From NCBI GenBank assembly GCA_027485405.1, contig JAIXRB010000171.1, forward strand, positions 1-22,197: DNA of 22,197 nt, written 5' to 3'. Shown piece after piece: positions 1 to 7,065 of this stretch (position 1 is its first letter; each line of letters starts with the position of its first letter). The position numbers were made by a program, and so were the translations under genes. Source of the stretch: Leptospiraceae bacterium (GTDB lineage: Bacteria; Spirochaetota; Leptospiria; Leptospirales; Leptospiraceae). A model generated the notes under the pieces. The model was not told where the DNA came from. It saw only the letters and a list, made by a program, of their open reading frames with translations, and did no database searches.

Positions 1-43
1 GACAGAACTTTCGAAATCTCTTCATCCGTAAGTCACTTATGAG

Positions 44-1075
44 CTAGAAACGAGTTTCAAATTCGATTCCATAGTTCCAATGATTAGAAGATGCCCCAAC
101 TGAAACAGGCTCCGTTCTTGAAATGGAGGGCGAAAGATTTACCTTCATCCAGACTGACGAAGTGTTTCCTTTTTTATTATCCACCTGGCCTAAGTAAAAA
201 GCATCTAACAAAGAGTATGAAATTGTTAAGCCCAGTAAAACTCCGTAACCAACGAATCGCTGTGCATGCATTTCATAATTTTTATTTGAAATCACATTGC
301 TCGCCACAATAACCCTTCCATCAGGCAATGGAATAAATTCTTGATCATTGTTAATTGCATTGACTGCTTCATTGTATTCGTAGACCATTCCTGCACTCGC
401 AATCCCTGCCATTGTAAACAGACCCACACCTTTCCAATATTGTCTGCGCTCAATTGGAGCATAACCAGGGATAAGCTTTGGAGTTTCTTGGATAACTTCC
501 ACAGCAATACTCTTTTTTTTTTTTATTTTAAAAGCCTTGATATCTTTTTCGTTCAAAGAAATAGACTTAGAACCTTTTTCTATCGGCATCAGTTCTATTT
601 GTCCTTTTTTCACTTGGGATACTGTCGCTCTTCCTTGGTAAGTTTTTGTGTTCCAAGTGGCTTCGGCACCTGGCTCAAAAAACTTTGTCAGATCCTTCTC
701 TTCGCCCGAATTATCTCTCTCAAATGTTAGGTTTTTGATCTTAGCCAAAGGTAAGGTTTTCAAATCCATGGGAGCATTTTTGTCCACAAAAAGGATTTGG
801 TCCTTAGTGAACTTATAAAGCAGAAAGCTACATTCTTTACCGCGAAGCCATCTGTAATCCAAACAGATCGGGATTCCTTCGTATCCGACTTGGATAGATT
901 CTATTTCTTCAAGCTTGATGTTGCCTTTTTTACCATTTTCCAAAAAAACGGCGGTATCCTTTGAAACGGAGAGAACTTTCCCTTCTCTTTCTGTCCCATT
1001 TTTCAGGCGTATTCGATCCGCCCAGAGTGATCCGGACAGGAAGCAAAATAGAATGAGGAGAATACGCAGAAACAA
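44..1075 (-). CDS. Envelope protein with N-terminal signal peptide, repeated small beta domains and two hydrophobic segments; function unknown
   Basis: I do not recognise a named family. The reading frame is open back to a TTG at 1183, but I prefer the TTG at 1073-1075, which gives 343 residues. From that start the protein begins with an ideal signal peptide (MFLRILLILFCFLSGSLWA, cleavage after A19), and the overlap with the divergent phosphatase gene disappears. Residues about 20-64, 70-118 and 135-186 look like three short all-beta units of the pattern 'R-hydrophobic-x-G ... G-K-hydrophobic', as in SH3/LSm-like folds. A Lys-rich linker encoded by an A12 tract follows. Two Gly-rich hydrophobic segments (about 206-224 and 263-286) then flank a short polar loop. 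The C-terminus is beta-like and ends in Phe, as many outer-membrane proteins do. The location is therefore envelope, inner or outer membrane unresolved. The RBS before 1075 is weak, so the start is uncertain; the frame is secure. Confidence 0.7.
   Translation of the reverse strand: MFLRILLILFCFLSGSLWADRIRLKNGTEREGKVLSVSKDTAVFLENGKKGNIKLEEIESIQVGYEGIPICLDYRWLRGKECSFLLYKFTKDQILFVDKNAPMDLKTLPLAKIKNLTFERDNSGEEKDLTKFFEPGAEATWNTKTYQGRATVSQVKKGQIELMPIEKGSKSISLNEKDIKAFKIKKKKSIAVEVIQETPKLIPGYAPIERRQYWKGVGLFTMAGIASAGMVYEYNEAVNAINNDQEFIPLPDGRVIVASNVISNKNYEMHAQRFVGYGVLLGLTISYSLLDAFYLGQVDNKKGNTSSVWMKVNLSPSISRTEPVSVGASSNHWNYGIEFETRF
513..524 (-). repeat. A12 homopolymer (coding strand) inside the envelope protein gene
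   Basis: Twelve consecutive T on the plus strand are A12 on the coding strand. They encode most of an Ile-Lys-Lys-Lys-Lys stretch between the beta-domain region and the hydrophobic segments. Tracts of this length are known to promote polymerase slippage, and an indel here would remove the membrane part of the protein. Confidence 0.9.
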
Positions 1076-1139
1076 TAGGGTGCCTATAATTTTATGATAG
1101 AATTTTCTATATTGATTATCGACAATAAGAAGAAAGACC
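1076..1139. promoter_or_regulatory. Divergent intergenic region, probable promoters for the envelope protein and the phosphatase operon
   Basis: This 64-bp AT-rich gap separates two divergent genes and is the only place for the phosphatase operon's promoter. It contains a perfect TATAAT (plus strand, 1085-1090) and TATGAT (1093-1098), but neither has a good TTGACA-like hexamer 16-18 bp upstream. On the minus strand TTGTCG (1120-1125) lies 20 bp from TATCAT, which is too far for a confident call. AAGAAGAAAG just before 1140 can serve as the RBS of the phosphatase. Confidence 0.35.
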
Positions 1140-2666
1140 GTGAACCCGACTAAAATCAAAACAACAAATTCCCTGCGATTCAAGATAGGTCTTTTCTACT
1201 CTCTTTTAGCGCTCCTAAACATCATTTTCTTCTCCGTAATGATTTTTGAAAATCAATCGGATCTACTTCTCAAAAACTTCCAATTCCAGTCTGAAAACCT
1301 TGCCAATACCATCATCACTGAACTTCAAAATTTAGGACTAGGGCAAGAAAGGGATGAATCTTTTGAAGTTTTCCGAAAAACCCTCAAGCTCTACGAAATC
1401 GAAGAGTTTTTAACTTTTGACCAGACCGGGAAAATTCTCTTGGTTGAGCCTGAAGGTAAAAACTCCTCCGAATCCGTTTCAGAAGAACTGCTCCGTAAAT
1501 CCAAAGATGTGTCATCGGACAAAGAAGGGAGCTTGTTTAAGGCTAGATACAATCTAGAGTTAAACGACCAAGATTTTACTGTGGATTTTTTGTTGCCGAT
1601 CAAATCCAAGGATGGTGGAGAGATCTATCTTTTCACTCATTTCAATATTTCATCCATCACCATTCGGCTAAAGCAATTGTACATTCAGGTGGCTTATGCC
1701 GTTATCTGGGGTGTCGTATTTCATATCATTTTTGCCATTTTAGTTTACCGAGCTATTTTTAAGCGGGTGGGTTTGCTGGAAGAAGCGGCTCAATTGATGG
1801 CAACTGGAGACTTGAAAACCAGAGTTGATTGGAATTTCAAAAGCAATGATGAGCTAGACAAACTAGGACAATCCTTTAACAGTATGGCAGAGGAAATTGA
1901 AAACAAGGTTTCCACCATTACAAGATTAAATGATGAAATCAACCAAGAGTTGATGATCGGAAAAGAAGTCCAAGAACTCTTTTTGCCATCGCCCAAAAAG
2001 TACAAAAAGTTCAAAATTGGCAAACTCTACAGACCAATGCGGGAAGTTTCTGGAGATATCTATCAGTATTTTAATTATACGGATGAAGATGGAAATGAGT
2101 TCTATGGGTTCTTTCTCGCAGATGCTTCTGGGCATGGTGTATCTGCCGCACTTGTAACTGTTGTTATGGCTCTTTCCTTGCAAGCAATCATGAAAGAGAA
2201 TCATTCTCCCATTGAAGCAGTGAACAGCCTAGGTGAAGTCATTGCAAACAGATTGCAGGCATCCTTTTTTGCTACAGGGATCTTTGTCTATTTCAATGAA
2301 GAAGGAAAGGCTAAATTCGTAAATGCTGGACACAATGCTCCTTTTATTGTTCGTCCATCTACAAAAGAAGTGCGTTACGTAGAAAGCTCTGGACCACCTT
2401 TGGGAATGGGGGATGGGATCGTTTATTCTTCCGAGTCATTTGAAGTACAACCAGGGGACAAAATAGTTCTTTATACGGACGGTGTTGTAGAAACTCCAAT
2501 CAAAGGGGGTGGGTTGTATGGTCTTGAGCGATTCACTCAAAACGTCTTGGATAACTTAGATAAATCGAATCCAGAAATAGTGGATGCTTGTATGGCAGAA
2601 CTTGACTCTGCTCATGAAGAATACAAGGATGATGTGACAATGATCATCCTAGAAATTCCGGAATGA
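1140..2666 (+). CDS. Membrane HAMP-domain PP2C-type serine phosphatase (RsbU/SpoIIE family)
   Basis: The family dephosphorylates the phosphoserine of STAS-domain anti-sigma-factor antagonists. Two transmembrane segments (about 15-36 and 182-204) enclose an extracytoplasmic sensor of roughly 145 residues. A HAMP domain (about 205-258) and a short coiled linker follow, then the SpoIIE/PP2C catalytic domain (about 285-506). Metal-site motifs are intact: GD at 305-306, ADASGHG at 327-333, YTDG at 445-448 and DD at 497-498. The NAGHNAP (395-401) and SGPPLGM motifs are also typical. The start is GTG, preceded by AAGAAGAAAG. Its stop overlaps the start of the next gene by 4 nt, indicating translational coupling. 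A STAS protein encoded opposite at 4302-4625 is an obvious candidate substrate, by inference from proximity. The signal sensed is unknown. Confidence 0.93.
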   Translation: MNPTKIKTTNSLRFKIGLFYSLLALLNIIFFSVMIFENQSDLLLKNFQFQSENLANTIITELQNLGLGQERDESFEVFRKTLKLYEIEEFLTFDQTGKILLVEPEGKNSSESVSEELLRKSKDVSSDKEGSLFKARYNLELNDQDFTVDFLLPIKSKDGGEIYLFTHFNISSITIRLKQLYIQVAYAVIWGVVFHIIFAILVYRAIFKRVGLLEEAAQLMATGDLKTRVDWNFKSNDELDKLGQSFNSMAEEIENKVSTITRLNDEINQELMIGKEVQELFLPSPKKYKKFKIGKLYRPMREVSGDIYQYFNYTDEDGNEFYGFFLADASGHGVSAALVTVVMALSLQAIMKENHSPIEAVNSLGEVIANRLQASFFATGIFVYFNEEGKAKFVNAGHNAPFIVRPSTKEVRYVESSGPPLGMGDGIVYSSESFEVQPGDKIVLYTDGVVETPIKGGGLYGLERFTQNVLDNLDKSNPEIVDACMAELDSAHEEYKDDVTMIILEIPE

Positions 2667-4282
2667 AAAAAGTTTTATATGTATTCCTATTTTTTCTTCT
2701 GATAGGATTCTTTTTTCTCGCCTCACAATCTATTGTTGGAATAAAACTCCAAGAGCTGAGGTTTGGAATCTTGAGAGACCAGCTCATGAACTACGAGTTG
2801 TCTTCCCAAACTTTACGGGAAAGGCTCAAGCAGATGTTTCTATCAAAAGACGATTATCTGCAAGAAGTCAAGGTCAACATCCTAGAATCAGGTATTATGA
2901 ATGGGGAAACAAAAGGGCTTGAGATTGGATTGTCCGTAAATGATCGAATCGGTCTTGGAGTTGTCAATGGGGTTAGGGCTCTAAATTTTAAACCTTCATT
3001 GGAACTGGAAGAGCAACAAAAAATCATAATTCGATTGCAGTTTGCTTTCTATATGGAAAGAACCCGCAAGTTTTCAATTGCGAGCAAAAAATACGATGAA
3101 TTGGAAGAGTTGATGAATGATTCTTTGTCTGATGAGCGAGCTTTTGCAAATTTGCATAACGGTTATTGTTTGGTGATGATGGGGGAGAGAGATCGTGCCT
3201 TTGTGAAATTGCAAAAGACGATAGATTTATTTCCTGGAACCCATTATGCTGAAAATGCCCAATTGCTTATGAACTTTCTTCGCGATGGGGAAAAAAGGAA
3301 AAAAGACCTTAAAAACAAAAACCAAGATCCTGAATCGCTTGCTTATTCCTTGTTCCAAGCTGGCGACTACGAAGAGACTTTGAAGACACTAGAATCTCTT
3401 CCTACTTTGACAAATGACCAAACGTACGTAAAAGCTCGAGCAATGGAAGAATTGGGTAAAACGAGCAATGCAGTAAAAGAATACATCAGACTAGTAAAGC
3501 AAAAGGACAATAAAGAAGTCGCCATTCGAGCAAATCGTCGTTTGATGCTAATAGGCAATTTCTACCAAGAAAGTAAGTCCCTTGTCGAGTATTCAAAGGG
3601 AGAAGCGGCAAAACTTGGCGACGAAAAAGCCGCAACAGTTATTGAAGAAGGCAAAACCTTAGTTCAAAAGCCTCTGATCATAGAAAAGATCTTAAAAGAG
3701 GAAGAAAAGTCAAACGCCAATACGGAAGAAGCCAAGGAAATCGAATCGATTAAAGAGAGTTTACTTGTCTCCCTTGAAGAAGTCTCCAAGGAATCTGATA
3801 AAACCCTTGCGGTCGTAAAAGACGAAAAGATTCCACTGGCGGCAGAAGATGAAAAAAAATTAGAATCACGAAAAATCGAAGAACTAGCTTCTCAATCAAA
3901 AGAGGAGGCAGTTCAAGAAGTCGTGGTTCCACCACCGCCACCTCCTATTGTTAGGAAATTAGTCGTTGAACCCAAAATAGAAACCTATACCGTAAATGTT
4001 CTTCTAACGGATGACAGAAGAATCACTGCCGAAAAAATTGAAACCACCGACAAGATTGCAAAACTCTATATAGGCAAGTTTCACTTGGAAGTTCCTTGGA
4101 ATCTTGTCGTTTCTATTGAGATTCCCAAAAATCAAAAAGCTCCATTTATCTTTGAATCTAAAAACGGACAAATCCAAGAAAGTACAAAGCTTTCCCTGGA
4201 TCGTGAAGGTTTCTGGACGTTAGCTGGGAGAAATCAAAAACTTACCGTTGAAGAATTGGGAACGGTAAGGTTTAGGCAGTAA
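2663..4282 (+). CDS. Membrane-anchored TPR-like protein with Pro6 hinge and C-terminal beta domain; function unknown
   Basis: The 539-residue protein opens with a signal anchor or signal peptide (MKKVLYVFLFFLLIGFFFLA) with no lipobox. Residues about 110-310 are helical and TPR-like, with repeat-type features such as 'YSLFQAGDYEETLKTLESL' and 'YVKARAMEELGKTSNAVKEY'. A Glu/Lys/Ser-rich low-complexity stretch (about 310-420) leads to six consecutive prolines (423-428). The C-terminal ~105 residues are beta-rich ('VNVLLTDDRRITAEKIETTD') and resemble the beta units of the envelope protein encoded at 44-1075. The architecture suggests a periplasmic scaffold, with TPR protein binding and a flexible spacer. 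The 4-nt overlap with the phosphatase gene argues that the two are made together and may act together, perhaps with this protein feeding the phosphatase sensor. That role is inference. Confidence 0.85.
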   Translation: MKKVLYVFLFFLLIGFFFLASQSIVGIKLQELRFGILRDQLMNYELSSQTLRERLKQMFLSKDDYLQEVKVNILESGIMNGETKGLEIGLSVNDRIGLGVVNGVRALNFKPSLELEEQQKIIIRLQFAFYMERTRKFSIASKKYDELEELMNDSLSDERAFANLHNGYCLVMMGERDRAFVKLQKTIDLFPGTHYAENAQLLMNFLRDGEKRKKDLKNKNQDPESLAYSLFQAGDYEETLKTLESLPTLTNDQTYVKARAMEELGKTSNAVKEYIRLVKQKDNKEVAIRANRRLMLIGNFYQESKSLVEYSKGEAAKLGDEKAATVIEEGKTLVQKPLIIEKILKEEEKSNANTEEAKEIESIKESLLVSLEEVSKESDKTLAVVKDEKIPLAAEDEKKLESRKIEELASQSKEEAVQEVVVPPPPPPIVRKLVVEPKIETYTVNVLLTDDRRITAEKIETTDKIAKLYIGKFHLEVPWNLVVSIEIPKNQKAPFIFESKNGQIQESTKLSLDREGFWTLAGRNQKLTVEELGTVRFRQ

Positions 4283-4301
4283 AAGAAAGTTTAAGCTGTT
4301 G

Positions 4302-4625
4302 TTAAGGAAGTTCTTTTTCGCTGGGAAGTATGGAAAAAAACTTATCTAAGGAAGAAAGTTTTAAAATCACCATCACATCTTGACTCACATTGAGTAGAAA
4401 AAAAGTGCCTTCTTCTGATTTCAGTTTTTTTTGTAGATTCGCAAGAAGAGCAATCCCCGAAGAATCTAGAAGCTTTATGTTTACCATGTTGATGGCAAGA
4501 GATTCAGCTCCATCGTCTATAATCTTATGCAGTTCCTTTTTCAATGCGGGGGCAGAATAGATGTCTAAGGAACCTTCAAGGGTGACGACTGTGTGTTTCT
4601 TTACTTGTGAAGTTGTAAAATTCAT
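4302..4625 (-). CDS. STAS-domain anti-sigma-factor antagonist (RsbV/SpoIIAA type)
   Basis: This is a single-domain STAS protein of 107 residues, the usual size. The conserved loop reads L53-D54-S55-S56-G57. By alignment with SpoIIAA, S55 is the expected phosphoserine. In the family, the unphosphorylated form binds an anti-sigma or anti-regulator kinase and releases its partner, an RsbU-type phosphatase reactivates it, and the kinase inactivates it. AGGA lies about 7 nt before the ATG, a good RBS. The gene converges with the TPR gene, with 19 bp between the stops and no clear hairpin terminator, and is 49 bp downstream of a small gene on the same strand. The phosphatase at 1140-2666 may act on it. 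No RsbW-like kinase or sigma factor is in the window, so the downstream target is unknown. Confidence 0.92.
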   Translation of the reverse strand: MNFTTSQVKKHTVVTLEGSLDIYSAPALKKELHKIIDDGAESLAINMVNIKLLDSSGIALLANLQKKLKSEEGTFFLLNVSQDVMVILKLSSLDKFFSILPSEKELP

Positions 4626-4674
4626 TTTTTTCCTGAGTCTGAGAAGAACTTATCAGACTTCCCCTATTTGTAAA

Positions 4675-4875
4675 CTATTTTTGTTTCTCGGAATTCGTAG
4701 AAACGATCTTCTTTAGGATTTCAGTAACAGCCTGGTTGTAGCCGTCAAAACCACCCTTGTCATAGTCCCCAAGGTCTCTGTAGTCCAGATCGCTTATTTC
4801 CAGAAGCATTTTCTTGAGTTCTGTTTCCAAATACTCTTTTTTTATATAGGTCGTTTCAAATACTTTTGGATGCAC
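4675..4875 (-). CDS. Small acidic hypothetical protein (up to 66 aa)
   Basis: No family is recognised. The frame opens directly after a TAA, and the first possible start is GTG at 4873-4875. There is no good RBS there, and the next Met is residue 23, so the N-terminus is uncertain. The product is soluble and mixed-charge, with a probable helix (about 10-27), a turn rich in Asp, Gly and Tyr (DYRDLGDYDKGGFDGYNQA) and a second helix ending in Lys-rich residues. It has no signal peptide or membrane segment. It sits 49 bp upstream of the STAS gene on the same strand, so the two may be cotranscribed. Amino-acid composition and placement favour a real gene over a shadow, since no other convincing frame covers this stretch. 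Confidence 0.5.
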   Translation of the reverse strand: MHPKVFETTYIKKEYLETELKKMLLEISDLDYRDLGDYDKGGFDGYNQAVTEILKKIVSTNSEKQK

Positions 4876-4962
4876 TTACAAAACCATTTGACTAAAGAGA
4901 ATTGAAAATCCAAACTCTTTCGTAGGGCTTGGGTTCTTTTTTTTCTCAGTTCGGTAAAAAAT
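4876..4962. promoter_or_regulatory. Divergent intergenic region between the small ORF/STAS pair and the EAL protein gene
   Basis: Promoters for both directions should lie in these 87 bp. A TTGACT occurs at 4893-4898 on the plus strand, but no matching TATAAT-like hexamer is at the right spacing. A T8 run lies near 4936-4945. No hairpin or repeat stands out. Confidence 0.3.
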
Positions 4963-7065
4963 ATGGGTCGTCCCATCAGTTGCTTAATCTACCATTCCGA
5001 GTCTTCCATTGCCCATCAGATCATTTCTGAGTTCAAATCCCAAAATTACACTCCATTCTACCAGGCATTTTCTGACTTTGATTCAGGGAAAGAAGAATTC
5101 TTTAGTGAAGATTGGGACATTTTGTTCTGTGAGAAAGAAATCTTAGGAAAAACCGCATTACAATTCATTAAAGAACTGAACATTCGATCAACCGCTTTGG
5201 TTGTATTAGTTGAGAAAGATGATCCTGAGTTTATCAAAGAGGCATTCCTTGCCGGTGTCCAAGACGTTTTGAGTACGGATAGTTTTTTTAAAATTCCGCT
5301 GGTCGCCGAAAGAGAGCGTCGGGAAAAAATGTTCCGAAAGGATCGCGAGATCACTGCTAACTTTTTAGAACATTCGCTCTTGGAATTGCAATACCAAAAG
5401 TTTGCGATTGACCAAGCTTCGTCTGTTTCCATTACAGATGCACAAGGTATCATAACCTATGTAAATCATAGCTTTTTAGAACTAACAGGTTTTGAACTAG
5501 ATGACTTAATTGGCAAATCCCACCGTGTCATCAAATCAGAAAAAAGCCGTATCAGTTTTTGGAAAGAAGTTTGGGACATGATTTCGTTAGGGAAAGTCTG
5601 GAAAGGTGAAACCGAAAACAGGAGAAAAGATGGAACACCATACTGGGCTGATACCACTATTGTGCCATTTTTCGGAAAAGACGGATCCATTTATCAATAC
5701 ATCGCCATTCATTTTGATATCACTAGTCGAAAGTTAGCAGAAAAGCAATTGACACATGATGCTTTTTATGATAACCTAACTGAGCTCCCAAACCGTGCCT
5801 TGTTTCTTGCACGAATTGAACAAAGGATATCGCATTATTTGAAAAACAACGATGGATTTCCTGTTGTTTTATCCATCAATATAGACAATTTCAAACGAAT
5901 CAACAACAGCCTAGGGCATGCATTCGGAGACAGAGTCCTTCAGACCTATGCAGAAAGGCTGGTTCAGATTTTTTCCAATAACGGGATTGTGTCGCATTTC
6001 AATGCAGATCATTTTGCTGTCTTAACTTGGGATTTCTTTTCGGAAGAAGAAGCCTTCTTAGCGGCAACAAAAGCATTGGATCGCTTACGTGAGTTAATGT
6101 TTTTTGACGGGATTGAAGTTTTTTTAACGGCCTCCTGTGGCATTGCCAGCTTTGGAATGGCTGGAAGAGAAGGTGAAGAAATTCTGCGAAATGCCGAAAT
6201 CGCAATGTTTCATGCCAAAAGTGACTCGGTAGGAACTGCTTCTCGTTACAATGATGAAATGCGAGAAAAGAATAAGCATCTCTTAGAGGTTCAAAATGAT
6301 CTAAAGAAAGCAATTGAAAAAAATGAGTTCTTAGTCTTTTACCAGCCATTGATTGATTTGAATTCAAATGAAGTTGCGCACTGGGAGGCTTTGATTCGTT
6401 GGAAGCATCCCAGAAAAGGAATGATATCTCCTTTGGATTTTATCCCCTTAGCAGAAGCTTCTGGATTGATTGTGCCCATCACTCGATTTGTGCTGGGTGA
6501 GGCGGCTCTTTTCATCAAAGAAGCTGAGACTCAGACGAAAGCCAAAACAAGTGTTGCGGTGAACATTTCTTCCGAGGTTTTCTACCACCAAAGTGTCTTA
6601 AACTGGATAGTCGAGATTTCAAAAATGAATCAAATCAGTTTGGATTCCCTTCAAATCGAGATAACAGAGAGTCTGGCGATGAAAAGCATGGATGAGACTG
6701 TACCCTTATTGCAACAGCTGAAAGACTTGGGTGTAAAAATCTCTCTGGATGATTTTGGGACTGGTTTTTCCTCCCTGGCGTATTTGGAAGCACTGCCGCT
6801 TAACATTCTAAAAATTGATAAATCGTTTCTGCATGAAGTTAACTCTGATCTGAGAAAGAAAAAACTCTTATCTACCGTAGTTCAGATGGCACACGATTTG
6901 AACTTAGAAGTGGTAACAGAAGGTGTTGAGGAAAAAGAGCAATTGGAATTGCTTCGTTCCATTGATTGTGATTTAGTTCAGGGGTATTTCTTATCTAAGC
7001 CGCTACCTAAGGACGCCGCCATTGTCTTTTTAAAAGAGACAATGGCAAAAAAGTCTAAGTCTTAG
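4963..7065 (+). CDS. Receiver-like/PAS/degenerate GGDEF/EAL protein, probable c-di-GMP phosphodiesterase
   Basis: The order is: receiver-like domain (about 5-120), linker helix, PAS/PAC (about 140-260), GGDEF (about 262-430) and EAL (about 440-695). The EAL domain keeps its catalytic signature: EAL at 475-477, E566 and ITES around 567-570, DDFGTG at 596-601, KID at 617-619, E653 and QGY at 673-675. It should hydrolyse c-di-GMP. The GGDEF motif is replaced by NADHF (347-351), the first metal Asp by N306 and the 'ND' by NN, so it is probably not a cyclase and may act as a regulatory GTP-binding or dimer module, as known for other EAL proteins. The receiver has E57 where the phosphoacceptor Asp is expected. 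There is no membrane segment, so the protein is cytosolic. The ATG has a poor RBS. The 3' end overlaps the convergent MORN gene by 4 nt. Confidence 0.93.
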   Translation: MGRPISCLIYHSESSIAHQIISEFKSQNYTPFYQAFSDFDSGKEEFFSEDWDILFCEKEILGKTALQFIKELNIRSTALVVLVEKDDPEFIKEAFLAGVQDVLSTDSFFKIPLVAERERREKMFRKDREITANFLEHSLLELQYQKFAIDQASSVSITDAQGIITYVNHSFLELTGFELDDLIGKSHRVIKSEKSRISFWKEVWDMISLGKVWKGETENRRKDGTPYWADTTIVPFFGKDGSIYQYIAIHFDITSRKLAEKQLTHDAFYDNLTELPNRALFLARIEQRISHYLKNNDGFPVVLSINIDNFKRINNSLGHAFGDRVLQTYAERLVQIFSNNGIVSHFNADHFAVLTWDFFSEEEAFLAATKALDRLRELMFFDGIEVFLTASCGIASFGMAGREGEEILRNAEIAMFHAKSDSVGTASRYNDEMREKNKHLLEVQNDLKKAIEKNEFLVFYQPLIDLNSNEVAHWEALIRWKHPRKGMISPLDFIPLAEASGLIVPITRFVLGEAALFIKEAETQTKAKTSVAVNISSEVFYHQSVLNWIVEISKMNQISLDSLQIEITESLAMKSMDETVPLLQQLKDLGVKISLDDFGTGFSSLAYLEALPLNILKIDKSFLHEVNSDLRKKKLLSTVVQMAHDLNLEVVTEGVEEKEQLELLRSIDCDLVQGYFLSKPLPKDAAIVFLKETMAKKSKS

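Noticed and set aside
1..43. Short open stretches at the window edge: a minus-strand ATG at 23-25 reading MKRFRKFC, and plus-strand tails ending at 31, 42 and 56.
   Set aside because: Too short to tell a real gene end or start from chance, and several frames compete. The next gene cannot be called from 43 bases.
1140..1183. Extension of the minus-strand envelope gene to the TTG at 1183 as the true start.
   Set aside because: It would bury a clean signal peptide behind another hydrophobic segment and overlap the phosphatase start. I kept the 1075 start and listed the ambiguity.
3610..3930. Glu/Lys-rich stretch in the TPR protein considered as a tandem repeat.
   Set aside because: It is low-complexity but has no regular period at the DNA or protein level.
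4283..4301. Possible shared terminator between the convergent TPR and STAS genes.
   Set aside because: I searched the gap and flanks by eye and found no convincing inverted repeat with a T run.
5999..6367. Minus-strand open frame of 122 codons opposite the GGDEF domain.
   Set aside because: It is a shadow of the plus-strand EAL protein gene: composition is odd (His/Leu/Phe rich), there are no motifs, and it lies fully inside a gene with clear domains.
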